The notes under the pieces: generated by a model
Database searches by the model: none
Told to the model about the DNA's origin: nothing
The model's input: the letters and a program-made list of their open reading frames with translations, nothing else
Shown here: positions 31,367 through 38,225 of the stretch, piece by piece
How positions within the stretch are numbered: the stretch's first letter is position 1
How the letters are laid out: every line of letters starts with the position of its first letter
Source: a virus
Length of the DNA: 59,677 nt
IMG/VR virus record: IMGVR_UViG_3300003322_000768
Coordinates: 1-59,677 of that record
Reading direction: 5' to 3' (one strand)
Position numbers and translations under genes: made by a program

Positions 31367-31494
31367 CGCCAGTAGGTGCTGATCGATGACCAGCCGCCTT
31401 GCTTGCGGACCTCGCGCTTGAGCATCTCCACTCCCAGAAGGAGCAGGAGGGCCAAGAATAGGGTGGTGAGCCAGTGTCTATCGTCTTTGTTCAT
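31363..31494 (-). CDS. Small single-pass membrane protein
   Basis: 43 aa from ATG at 31494. One transmembrane helix (LTTLFLALLLLLGVEML) is flanked by charged residues. It follows the 94-aa gene by 1 bp and is the last gene of the minus-strand module. It converges with the plus-strand overlapping frame, sharing 4 bp. Unknown function. Confidence 0.5.
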   Translation of the reverse strand: MNKDDRHWLTTLFLALLLLLGVEMLKREVRKQGGWSSISTYWR

Positions 31495-31495
31495 G

Positions 31496-31780
31496 TTATT
31501 GGAGGGTGAAGTAGAGCGCGCGGGCGCGGTGGATGGCTGGGGCAGAATGGGGACGACTAGGGAATAGCATGGCAAGCGCCATCGCGAACACCTTGTAGTC
31601 CTTGTCGTTCATTCGCCGCTCGAGCAGAGCGCAAATTGCTTCCGAGTGCGTCCAGAGTGGATCGTTGCGATAACGTGGCGCGCTGAAAACATAGGCGGCA
31701 ATCATGTCGAGCTCGGCATTCAGCCGCTTGTCTGTAATCGCCTTCACCGCTTCCAAGGTGAGGTACTTGGGTTTAGGCAT
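31496..31780 (-). CDS. Hypothetical protein
   Basis: 94 aa from ATG at 31780, preceded on the minus strand by a strong GGAGG about 7 bp upstream, which decides the start. Helical sequence (LEAVKAITDKRLNAELDMIA, ICALLERRMNDKDYKVFAMA). It overlaps the upstream gene by 8 bp. No motif recognised. Confidence 0.55.
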   Translation of the reverse strand: MPKPKYLTLEAVKAITDKRLNAELDMIAAYVFSAPRYRNDPLWTHSEAICALLERRMNDKDYKVFAMALAMLFPSRPHSAPAIHRARALYFTLQ

Positions 31781-32030
31781 CGGTCCTCCCAGGAAGCTCG
31801 ATGTTGGCAAAGGACGCCCATGCGCAATACGAGTTTTCTACCGTGCCTCCGGTCGGGATGTAGCCGAAGTCGACCCGGCCAAAGCCCATTTTGGCATCCA
31901 CGATGGTCACCGGGAATTTGATCACGACGTCCGTGTCGCGCGGCTTGATGATGTAGTAAGCCTGCGCGTCGAGGTATTTCGCCGCTTCGCGCAGGGTGAT
32001 GGTTTGACTCTCTTTTTTGGGTTTTGGCAT
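31773..32030 (-). CDS. Hypothetical protein
   Basis: 85 aa from ATG at 32030. Begins MPKPKKESQTITLREAAKYL, then beta sequence (YYIIKPRDTDVVIKFPVTIV). It shares the opening MPKPK with the following gene, which may reflect a common expression leader. Unknown function. A perfect GC-rich hairpin lies in its 71-bp leader. Confidence 0.55.
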   Translation of the reverse strand: MPKPKKESQTITLREAAKYLDAQAYYIIKPRDTDVVIKFPVTIVDAKMGFGRVDFGYIPTGGTVENSYCAWASFANIELPGRTDA

Positions 32031-32066
32031 AGATTGGATCGGTTGGCGAAGCGTGATTGCTTCCTG

Positions 32067-32089
32067 CCGCCCGGGACGCGCCCGGGCGG
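32067..32089 (-). other. Perfect GC-rich hairpin in the minus-strand operon
   Basis: CCGCCCGGG (32067-32075) and CCCGGGCGG (32081-32089) form a 9-bp stem with a 5-nt loop in the 71-bp gap between two minus-strand genes. No T-run follows on either strand, so attenuation or mRNA stabilisation is more likely than simple termination. Confidence 0.5.
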
Positions 32090-32101
32090 TATGGTAACAA
32101 C

Positions 32102-32383
32102 TCAGTGCGTGGCGTCGTAGATGCGGTTCCCCTCCAAAATGGTCTTGTCCGTAACCTCCTTGTTGTAGTGCGGGCTGTAGGGGTCGGACTGCTCGTAGAG
32201 AGTGAGGCGGCACATCAGCGCGTTCAGCTGTGGGTCGTTCAACTCGATCGCCCGCTGCGCAACCCGGTCGATGATCTCGCGCGTGATCCGCAGCGGGATG
32301 ACCAAGGCCGAGCACTGCGGGTTGTTTGCTATTTCCTCGATGAGGCGGGGAAGATGCGCCCGCCACTGGGGTTTTGCAGGCAT
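32102..32383 (-). CDS. Hypothetical protein
   Basis: 93 aa from ATG at 32383, which overlaps the last base of the upstream gene. Helical, with a recognisable even spacing of Ile/Leu (RLIEEIANNPQCSALVIPLR, ITREIIDRVAQRAIELNDPQ). It ends in a short strand (KTILEGNRIYDATH). No family assigned. Confidence 0.55.
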   Translation of the reverse strand: MPAKPQWRAHLPRLIEEIANNPQCSALVIPLRITREIIDRVAQRAIELNDPQLNALMCRLTLYEQSDPYSPHYNKEVTDKTILEGNRIYDATH

Positions 32384-33105
32384 CAGATACCTCCTTTCGA
32401 CAGTTCAACCGATGCCTCGACGGCCAGTCGCGAGAACTGGCAGACACCCATCGGGTTGTTTGCGTCCATCGCTTTCTCGACCAGATCGAGCGCGGCTTTC
32501 ATCAGGTCGAAGGTGTCAGGCACGGTCTGTTTCGCCGACTTGGCGCACACCCGGCCTTGAGCCAGCGTGTAGCCGGCGGCCGCGCAGAGGCGGACAAAGC
32601 CTTCGGGCGACATTGGGAGAGCGCCGAACTCCGTAACGTGCTTCTGCGCGTCGTTGGTGATCTTCGCGACGGCCTCCATGGAAATCGGGGAGGTCAGGAA
32701 CTCCGTGAATTCGGCCTTGTCGATCTCCGCAAGGCTGTGGGCCGAGATCTCGGTAATGACAATGCCTGCGGACTGGAGATCAGCCAGGGAGGCGCAATCC
32801 ATCTCGCTAAGCACCTTTGCGCGTGCCTGCTCGCAATTCCCGCCAAGGACGTGAATGATGACCTTGGCCCTGACCTCGAAGCAATACTGCATCGAGTGGC
32901 CGTCGACGTGGCGCAGGGCATATTCGGCCTCCCGTAAGCTATTCGCCTTGCCGCTGGAGCCGTTCGAATGCGACCACTCGAACACCGACGGCGCGACACG
33001 GGAAATCTTACCAGAGCGGCCATTCTCAAATGGAATCCAAAATGCGGTTTCCGCCGCGGCGGGCTCGATGGACGAGCGTGTGTGTTGAGGGTTGCTATCT
33101 GGCAT
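32383..33105 (-). CDS. Hypothetical protein, largest complete unknown of the minus module
   Basis: 240 aa from ATG at 33105 (MPDSNPQHTRSSIEPAAAET), with GAAAGG upstream. The first 90 residues are beta-like (TAFWIPFENGRSGKISRVAP, QYCFEVRAKVIIHVLGG), the rest helical (ISMEAVAKITNDAQKHVTEF, ending LAVEASVELSKGGI). No catalytic motif seen. As the largest gene of an accessory-looking module it is a candidate host-takeover or anti-defence factor, but nothing in the sequence shows this. Confidence 0.55.
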   Translation of the reverse strand: MPDSNPQHTRSSIEPAAAETAFWIPFENGRSGKISRVAPSVFEWSHSNGSSGKANSLREAEYALRHVDGHSMQYCFEVRAKVIIHVLGGNCEQARAKVLSEMDCASLADLQSAGIVITEISAHSLAEIDKAEFTEFLTSPISMEAVAKITNDAQKHVTEFGALPMSPEGFVRLCAAAGYTLAQGRVCAKSAKQTVPDTFDLMKAALDLVEKAMDANNPMGVCQFSRLAVEASVELSKGGI

Positions 33106-33129
33106 AGGATCGAGCCTTTCGACTCTCTG

Positions 33130-33154
33130 CCGCCCCTGTGGCATTCAGGGGCGG
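33130..33154 (-). other. Second perfect GC-rich hairpin in the minus-strand operon
   Basis: CCGCCCCTG (33130-33138) and CAGGGGCGG (33146-33154) form a 9-bp stem with a 7-nt loop in the 61-bp gap before the 240-aa gene. It resembles the hairpin at 32067-32089 in length, GC content and position relative to a start codon. Confidence 0.5.
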
Positions 33155-33166
33155 ACGAGGGGCGAA

Positions 33167-33331
33167 TCAGCGGATTAACGCTTGGATGTATTCCCGCGTG
33201 CCACCAAGGACGTTGTCGACGATAATGGAACCGTGCAGTTTCCATCCCTGCTGCATCAGTTGGCTCACATCTCTGGCAAGGACATCGGTTCTACTTGCGA
33301 CTACGTAGGTTACTTCGGTGTATTCAGGCAT
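33167..33331 (-). CDS. Small protein, DUF1737-like
   Basis: 54 aa, ATG at 33331 to TGA at 33169-33167. The sequence MPEYTEVTYVVASRTDVLAR, then DVSQLMQQGWKLHGSIIV and a final YIQALIR, follows the plan of the small DUF1737-like fold (YxVV...V..xxxxGWxLxGxxxV...YxQA). That fold is common in bacteria and phages without a known activity. It is part of the minus-strand operon. Confidence 0.55.
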   Translation of the reverse strand: MPEYTEVTYVVASRTDVLARDVSQLMQQGWKLHGSIIVDNVLGGTREYIQALIR

Positions 33332-33352
33332 ATGTGGTGGTTTTGTTTGAAA

Positions 33353-33628
33353 TTAGCCCCACTGCTCGGCCATGGCGCGGGCGATGCCGGGATAGGTCTC
33401 GGCCCGCTTCTTTGAGCGCAGGACGATCACCGGCCCGCTACCGAGCTCTGTAGACCACAGGACTGTGGCCCGACGCACGTAGCACTGAAACACCGTGCCA
33501 TCGTGCAGCACCTTCAGCACCGGGACGTAGCAAATGTCGCCTTCCTTCCATGAGTTGACCACCTTACGCGTGGTGTTCGGCTCTGCACGGCGAGCAGCCT
33601 TCTTGTTGGTGTTGGGGTTTTTCTTCAT
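33353..33628 (-). CDS. Small basic hypothetical protein
   Basis: 91 aa. A Lys/Asn/Arg-rich start (KKNPNTNKKAARRAEPNTTR) is followed by a beta barrel-like part (WKEGDICYVPVLKVLHDGTV, FQCYVRRATVLWSTELG). It could be a small SH3/OB-like nucleic-acid-binding protein. A 13-bp palindrome lies just before its start. Confidence 0.55.
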   Translation of the reverse strand: MKKNPNTNKKAARRAEPNTTRKVVNSWKEGDICYVPVLKVLHDGTVFQCYVRRATVLWSTELGSGPVIVLRSKKRAETYPGIARAMAEQWG

Positions 33629-33632
33629 TACT

Positions 33633-33645
33633 CAGTGAGTCACTG
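33633..33645. promoter_or_regulatory. Short palindrome before a minus-strand gene
   Basis: CAGTGA (33633-33638) and TCACTG (33640-33645) flank one central base, 5 bp upstream of the minus-strand ATG at 33628. It could bind a dimeric regulator or block ribosome access when folded. Short, so chance cannot be excluded. Confidence 0.25.
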
Positions 33646-33692
33646 CCGACTCGCGCGCGCCCACCCGGTCAGGATGAGCGCGAGTGAACCGC

Positions 33693-34313
33693 TCAGCCTT
33701 TCAACAAATCCCGTGCAGCAACCACATTTGCATTCTCGGCCTTGCCGAATACGTTCGCTGGCTTGGGATGATCGGCGATGCCGTCGAGGATCATCCGCAG
33801 AGCGCGGCGGGCGATGCCGATGTTGGTATAGTCGCCGCTCATCGTATCCCAGCGTTCATTGCGCTGGATACCATCTTTCGGCCGGCGCAGTTTGAAATCG
33901 CGCGCGATGGCCTCTCCAATGGCAGCGGCCTGTTCGTCGGTGAGCGTGATGCTGGTCGCGCCAAATGCCCGCACCCAGCGCTCGCACTCACCGCGCACAT
34001 CACCGAGAGTAGTGCAGGGATTGCCCGGCAGGAAATCCTCGCAGATGTGTGTCCAGAGAAGCGACCATGCATTTGGATATCGGTCGACCGCCGCGCGCGT
34101 GATATTCTCGATCTCGTCGATATCGGGGTGTGCCGCGCTCCTGTATTTCTCAGCTTCTTCACGGAGCCGCATTGCCTTAATGCGATCATCGGTCCCGCTG
34201 GACCCGCGCCGCGCTGCGTTCTTTTCCAATGCGTCCGCCTCTGCAATCAGAGCGTCCGCCTTTTGCACTGTCGTCGCCGTGCTCGCGTTAGTAGTGGTGT
34301 TGGGGCTGCTCAT
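33693..34313 (-). CDS. Hypothetical protein, first gene of the minus module
   Basis: 206 aa from ATG at 34313. A Thr/Ala-rich N-terminus (SSPNTTTNASTATT) leads to a helical hairpin (ADALIAEADALEKNAA) and a helical C-terminal domain (WSLLWTHICEDFLPGNPCTT, YTNIGIARRALRMILDGIAD). No motif recognised. It lies next to the divergent control region at 34314-34415. Confidence 0.55.
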   Translation of the reverse strand: MSSPNTTTNASTATTVQKADALIAEADALEKNAARRGSSGTDDRIKAMRLREEAEKYRSAAHPDIDEIENITRAAVDRYPNAWSLLWTHICEDFLPGNPCTTLGDVRGECERWVRAFGATSITLTDEQAAAIGEAIARDFKLRRPKDGIQRNERWDTMSGDYTNIGIARRALRMILDGIADHPKPANVFGKAENANVVAARDLLKG

Positions 34314-34337
34314 AGTGGATAATTGTCCTTACGCGTA

Positions 34338-34361
34338 TAATTAACCGCGCAGGGTTAATTA
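34338..34361. promoter_or_regulatory. Operator-like dyad in the divergent control region
   Basis: TAATTAACC (34338-34346) and GGTTAATTA (34353-34361) form perfect 9-bp inverted arms around GCGCAG. It lies between the minus-strand module and the terminase genes. A TATAAT overlaps it on the plus strand (34336-34341), and on the minus strand TTGCAT lies about 18 bp from TAATTA, so a bound dimer would cover promoter elements in both directions. Confidence 0.5.
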
Positions 34362-34415
34362 ATGCAAACAATTTTTTCTCGATAGACCCACTTTTTTTTG
34401 GTCCTCTCTGTAATC

Positions 34416-35048
34416 GTGCCTCCCCGCGCCAGCAAAAAACCAGGATCACTACGTAGCCCAGTCAACGGAAAGCCCGACTTGGCCTCATCCGACCCGAAGC
34501 TGGATAAGCCCGCTCTCGCGCCGACTGCGCCGCGGGGATCCGGGGGAATGAGCGTTTACGAGCAACAGGAGATGCTGACCGTCTACTTGGCCGAACTCGA
34601 AGAGAATGGGGGTCACGTGGCGAATGCGTGCCTAAAGGCCGGGACGACGCCGCTTACGATCTGGAAGATACGGGAGGCCGACGACAGCTTCCGACGGCAG
34701 GAGCTCGACAGTTTCAAGAGGGCCAAGCGCGTGGCCGAGGATGCCGCTATCCAGCGCGCAATCCATGGCGTGGTCACCAAGCGCATCACCAAGACCCTGA
34801 AGAACGGGGAGCAGGTCGTGGCCGAGGAAATCACGTATAGCGACACGGCGCTGCTTCGGCTGCTGGAGAAGCAGGAGACCGGCAGCTGGTCCAAGCGCAT
34901 CATCCAAGGGCAGGATGGGACGCTGACCTTTGAAACCAGGGCAGAGCGGAAAGCCGCGGTTGATCGGGCGCGGGCCGAGATGGCGGCGGGACAGGCGAAG
35001 CTAGGGGAGAAGCGGCTGACAACGGCAGCGCCGACGGAGGACCAGTGA
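34416..35048 (+). CDS. Terminase small subunit candidate
   Basis: 210 aa from GTG 34416; a TTG at 34398 is an alternative. A Lys/Pro-rich leader (SKKPGSLRSPVNGKPDLASS) precedes a helix-turn-helix region (YLAELEENGGHVANACLKAG, TTPLTIWKIREADDSFR) of the kind used by small terminases to bind pac/cos DNA. A helical oligomerisation part and the conserved-looking YSDTALLRLLEKQETGSWSK follow. It lies directly upstream of the large terminase gene with two small genes between, the usual order. It would select phage DNA for packaging, possibly through the TTAGGGTAA arrays. Confidence 0.7.
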   Translation: MPPRASKKPGSLRSPVNGKPDLASSDPKLDKPALAPTAPRGSGGMSVYEQQEMLTVYLAELEENGGHVANACLKAGTTPLTIWKIREADDSFRRQELDSFKRAKRVAEDAAIQRAIHGVVTKRITKTLKNGEQVVAEEITYSDTALLRLLEKQETGSWSKRIIQGQDGTLTFETRAERKAAVDRARAEMAAGQAKLGEKRLTTAAPTEDQ

Positions 35049-35118
35049 TGCAACCTACTTGCGCGCGAGTGTCTCTAAACCCGACTTTTGCCACACCAAG
35101 ACGCAACTTACTTGCAAT

Positions 35119-35193
35119 ATGACCGCAATAGCCATTCTCGTCCTGTATGTGATCTTCGTTGGTCTATTTCTCGCATGGGGACCGCGACCATGA
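35119..35193 (+). CDS. 24-residue membrane microprotein
   Basis: ATG 35119 to TGA 35191-35193, reading MTAIAILVLYVIFVGLFLAW then GPRP, essentially one transmembrane helix. Its stop overlaps the next ATG (ATGA at 35190), the coupling pattern used throughout this genome. Unusually small and far below normal annotation cut-offs. Confidence 0.4.
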   Translation: MTAIAILVLYVIFVGLFLAWGPRP

Positions 35194-35417
35194 CCGCCGT
35201 TCTACAGCTTTCGCCGCCGATCCACGTCTACACGCCTCTGGGTGAAGGCTTTGCGAGGATCCTCATCGACTACGGGCCGGACACGAACACCGTGTTCTTG
35301 GTCGACATCTTCGCCACCAAGGAGTGTAAGGCGGTCGATTCGAACGATATCCGCTTCGGCGAGAACTACATGTACGGACTCGGCAAACCCAAGTTGCCAG
35401 TTGAGAGCAGGCCATGA
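35190..35417 (+). CDS. Small hypothetical protein
   Basis: 75 aa from ATG 35190. A beta-barrel-like small fold (PPIHVYTPLGEGFARILIDY, then NTVFLVDIFATKECKAVDSN). Similar small proteins near terminases are frequent in phages without known function. It is followed at once by the TTAGGGTAA repeat array. Confidence 0.55.
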   Translation: MTAVLQLSPPIHVYTPLGEGFARILIDYGPDTNTVFLVDIFATKECKAVDSNDIRFGENYMYGLGKPKLPVESRP

Positions 35418-35420
35418 TCC

Positions 35421-35484
35421 TTAGGGTAATGCTTACCCTAAGCTTAGGGTATTATTACCCTAATATTACCCTAATATTACCCTA
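35421..35484. repeat. Array of six TTAGGGTAA/TTACCCTAA units phased at 11 bp
   Basis: Units start at 35421 (TTAGGGTAA), 35433 (TTACCCTAA), 35444 (TTAGGGTAT), 35455 (TTACCCTAA), 35466 (TTACCCTAA) and 35477 (TTACCCTAC). The last five are exactly 11 bp apart, about one helical turn, so a protein would see all sites on one face. The first two units also form a 10-bp hairpin with a 3-nt loop (35420-35442). The array fills the gap between the 75-aa gene and the large terminase ATG at 35488, leaving no Shine-Dalgarno for that gene. A related array lies after the terminase gene. Candidate packaging (pac) or operator site. Confidence 0.75.
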
Positions 35485-35487
35485 CCG

Positions 35488-37980
35488 ATGACCGAATTCC
35501 CAAGTATCCACACGGGCGACCGCGCGCTCTGCCTACATCCCGTTGGCGCTGGCCTCGAATTCCCCGACGCCGATAGCATCGCCATTGTTCACGCCTGCAA
35601 GACCTGCCACTCTAAGCTCTGCGGCCAACCGGCCAGGGATCATCCCGACTACCTCTACGCCGAGGATGGTGGCGAGCTTTACCTGAACCTGATCGACCCG
35701 GACCTGCCGCTCTTCCGGCTCGAGCTCTTCACCCATGCTCTTGACTGGATGGAGAAGGCTTACCGCCAAGGGTCTGAAGTGGTGATCCACTGCGACCAAG
35801 GCAACTCGCGTTCTCGGACGCTCGCGCTCCTGCTGGCCGCTCGGGTTGGGCTGATCACCAGGAAGAGCTACCTACTGGCTTCGATCGAGTTCTCTCGGCA
35901 GACCGGGCGCCTGTTCACCCCGGGCAAGGGTATCCGCACCTTCGTGTCCGCCGAGTGGGAGGCATTGACGGCCGAGAAGGTCATAGCCGTGCGCGCCAAG
36001 CCAGAGCCCAAGGTGATCGAGGTGGAGATCGTGCAGGAGAAGCCAGTCAACCTCTGGGCCTCGACTGGGGCCAAGGAGAAGCAGGAGGAACGAGCAGCCA
36101 ACGACGGATGGAGCGCCATCGAGGTGGACGAGATTGCCGACGACCCGGAGATGTGGGCCAGGACCTACGGGAGGATTGAGGAGCGGGTGACCAAGGACCC
36201 AATCCGCTACGTCCTTTCCCCGCTCCAGATTCGCCTCTTTGCGTGGTACCGGCATTGCCAAGCACACCAGATACCTTGCCGGGTGATCATGCCGAAGATT
36301 CGTCGTGGCGGCGGGTCGACCGGGGCCGAAGCGATCCTCTACTGCCACGCGCACAACTACAAATCGCGACTCGGCAGCGTCGGGACCGACAACACGGTCG
36401 CGATGAACATGTTCGGGATGATGCGGTTCTTTGACCAGCACGACAAGTTCACCGGCTGGGGCCGCGCGACGAAGATCCTTGAGACTGGGTATCTCGAATG
36501 GTCCAACGGTTCGACGTGGGAGACCTACACGGCCGAGAACCCGGAGGCCGCGCGCTCGGCAGGTCTGCAGGGCTACCACGCCTCAGAGGTTGGCCGCTGG
36601 CAGAACGGCGGGGCCAAGGACGCCAAGGAGACCCTCAAGTCGATGTTGGGCGCAGTCCCTCGCCGTGGATTCACCGTGGTCATCGAGGAATCGACCGCCC
36701 AGGGCGCGCAAGGTGCGTTCTTCGATCGGTTCCAGTCCGGCCGCTGGCCGACTGCGGCAGAACTGGGATGCCTGGAGGGCGAAGAGTACTGGCGGAAATG
36801 GGAGGACGAGACACCCCAGAACATCGCGCGCAACCCATCGGAGCGGGCATTCCAGTTCGTCCGCTGCTTCGCCGCGTGGTTCGAGGACGACGAGAACCGG
36901 CCAGAGAGTGGGGTGACAGCGGATGAAGAGGAATACATCCGGGCGACCTTGGACAAGAAGGAGATCGAACTTATCCGCCGGTATCGGACCATCGGCCCGC
37001 AGGGTGAACGGCTGGGTCACCAGGCAGAGCGGGCGACGCTGATCGAGCAGCTGGCTTGGCGGCGGGCCGTGATCAAGACCGAGTTCGAGGGTGACACCGA
37101 TGGCTTTGAGCAGGAAAACCCGAGTAGTCCCAAGGAAGCATTTGCCTCGAGCGGGCGCCACACGTTCAACCGCGCCGGCTGCACGTGGATGACCGAGACG
37201 GCCAAGCAGCGGACGCCCATGATAGGCGTGCTGGATCGGGTGGAACAGGGTGTGATCTTCCGCGAGACCACCGCAGCCGATGCGTGGATCCAGATCTGGG
37301 ACACGCCGAAAGAGGGCATGCGCTACATCTCATCCCTCGATACCATGGGTGGCCGGTCGCACACGAAGAACCTGAAAGACGCGGACTACAATGCCGGGGT
37401 GACGCTGCGGGCGGCATACGTCGACCAGGCCGATGGGAGGAAGCGGGCGCACCAAGTGGTTGCAGCCCTCATGCCGAAGAACCAAGACGACCCGGACATT
37501 CTGACCCAGAAGATGGGGTTGATGAGCGACTTTTACGGAGGCTGCTTGGTCGTCCACGAGGACAACAACACCGGGGCGGCATTCCGACAGGAAGCCATGC
37601 GGGCGGGGTTGAACCTCTACCGCAGGATCGAGACGGACAAGTTCACTCAGGAGCAGACCGATTACGTGGGGTGGATGACGACACCGGAGACCCGGCCGCA
37701 ACTCTTCGCCACCGGCAAGAAGCTCGTCCGCAACAACGCCAACCCGGCCACCAGGGAAGACGGTTTCCAATGCTGGGACGAGGCGACCTGCCAGGAGTTT
37801 GCCGACTGCATCCGAGATGTCGACGGGCAGGACCGTGCTCCGGGATCAAAGCATGACGATAGGTTGATGGCTACGCTCATCGGGCTGCACTGCATCGAGG
37901 GAGCGACCTACTACGCTGGGCACAAGCGTAAGCGGACGGGACCGGCTGACCGGTCACTTTGGAGGCCGGCGAGAGGTTAG
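35488..37980 (+). CDS. Large terminase with N-terminal dual-specificity-phosphatase-like domain
   Basis: 830 aa, much longer than usual large terminases (about 450-600 aa). Residues about 10-160 form a phosphatase-like domain: YLNLIDPDLPLF (65-76) with candidate general-acid Asp70/Asp72, and VVIHCDQGNSRSRTLALLLA (98-117), whose H101-C102-x5-R108 is the HCx5R active-site loop of dual-specificity phosphatases. From about 225 on is the packaging motor. It has a Gly-rich Walker-A-like PKIRRGGGSTG (269-279), Walker B TVVIEEST (397-403) with Glu400/401, and nuclease acidic residues Asp618 (SSLDTMGG), Glu691/Asp692 (VVHEDNNTG) and Asp790/791 (KHDDRL). It cuts and pumps DNA through the portal. Repeat arrays flank it on both sides. 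The fusion is continuous, without a frameshift. Confidence 0.85.
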   Translation: MTEFPSIHTGDRALCLHPVGAGLEFPDADSIAIVHACKTCHSKLCGQPARDHPDYLYAEDGGELYLNLIDPDLPLFRLELFTHALDWMEKAYRQGSEVVIHCDQGNSRSRTLALLLAARVGLITRKSYLLASIEFSRQTGRLFTPGKGIRTFVSAEWEALTAEKVIAVRAKPEPKVIEVEIVQEKPVNLWASTGAKEKQEERAANDGWSAIEVDEIADDPEMWARTYGRIEERVTKDPIRYVLSPLQIRLFAWYRHCQAHQIPCRVIMPKIRRGGGSTGAEAILYCHAHNYKSRLGSVGTDNTVAMNMFGMMRFFDQHDKFTGWGRATKILETGYLEWSNGSTWETYTAENPEAARSAGLQGYHASEVGRWQNGGAKDAKETLKSMLGAVPRRGFTVVIEESTAQGAQGAFFDRFQSGRWPTAAELGCLEGEEYWRKWEDETPQNIARNPSERAFQFVRCFAAWFEDDENRPESGVTADEEEYIRATLDKKEIELIRRYRTIGPQGERLGHQAERATLIEQLAWRRAVIKTEFEGDTDGFEQENPSSPKEAFASSGRHTFNRAGCTWMTETAKQRTPMIGVLDRVEQGVIFRETTAADAWIQIWDTPKEGMRYISSLDTMGGRSHTKNLKDADYNAGVTLRAAYVDQADGRKRAHQVVAALMPKNQDDPDILTQKMGLMSDFYGGCLVVHEDNNTGAAFRQEAMRAGLNLYRRIETDKFTQEQTDYVGWMTTPETRPQLFATGKKLVRNNANPATREDGFQCWDEATCQEFADCIRDVDGQDRAPGSKHDDRLMATLIGLHCIEGATYYAGHKRKRTGPADRSLWRPARG

Positions 37981-38022
37981 TCTATCAAGTAGCCGTTTCG
38001 GTCGTTTTTTGGCCGCTAACCG

Positions 38023-38066
38023 TTACCCTAAAGGTTAGGGTAAGCTTACCCTAGGCACTAGGGTAG
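38023..38066. repeat. Second TTAGGGTAA-type array, after the terminase gene
   Basis: Four units begin at 38023 (TTACCCTAA), 38035 (TTAGGGTAA), 38046 (TTACCCTAG) and 38058 (CTAGGGTAG), with 12, 11 and 12 bp spacing and alternating orientation. Adjacent units pair into hairpins: 9-bp stem with loop AGG (38023-38043) and 8-bp stem with loop GCA (38047-38065). It starts 43 bp after the terminase stop. Three tandem AATAC pentamers follow (38067-38081), then a purine-rich stretch. The motif matches the array before the terminase gene. Confidence 0.7.
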
Positions 38067-38119
38067 AATACAATACAATACAAGATAGAGGTAGGGAGGT
38101 GCAGGAGGGAAGGAGGGTT

Positions 38120-38156
38120 GCGGGGGCCTCGGTCACTCCATGATCGAAACCCCCGC
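38120..38156 (+). other. GC-rich hairpin in the 245-bp gap 37981-38225
   Basis: GCGGGGG (38120-38126) and CCCCCGC (38150-38156) can pair across a 23-nt loop, followed by GCTGTGTTCCCC. It may be a weak terminator of terminase transcription. The rest of the gap holds the repeat array, the AATAC pentamers and no convincing gene. Confidence 0.35.
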
Positions 38157-38225
38157 GCTGTGTTCCCCAACACGGGCGCGAGAATTTGCTTGGCACGCGG
38201 CGAAGGCAAGGGCAAACATCGCGAT

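Noticed and set aside
33684-34322. Plus-strand frame of 212 codons opposite the first minus-module gene
   Set aside because: The minus-strand product has better composition, start position and operon logic.
35421-35484. TTAGGG repeats as telomere sequence or contamination
   Set aside because: Units are 9-bp blocks in both orientations with 11-bp phasing, not head-to-tail hexamers, and lie between phage genes.
35421-38066. The flanking arrays as a CRISPR or transposon terminal repeats
   Set aside because: Units are far too short for CRISPR repeats, there are no spacers, and no transposase or target duplication is visible; the enclosed gene is the terminase.
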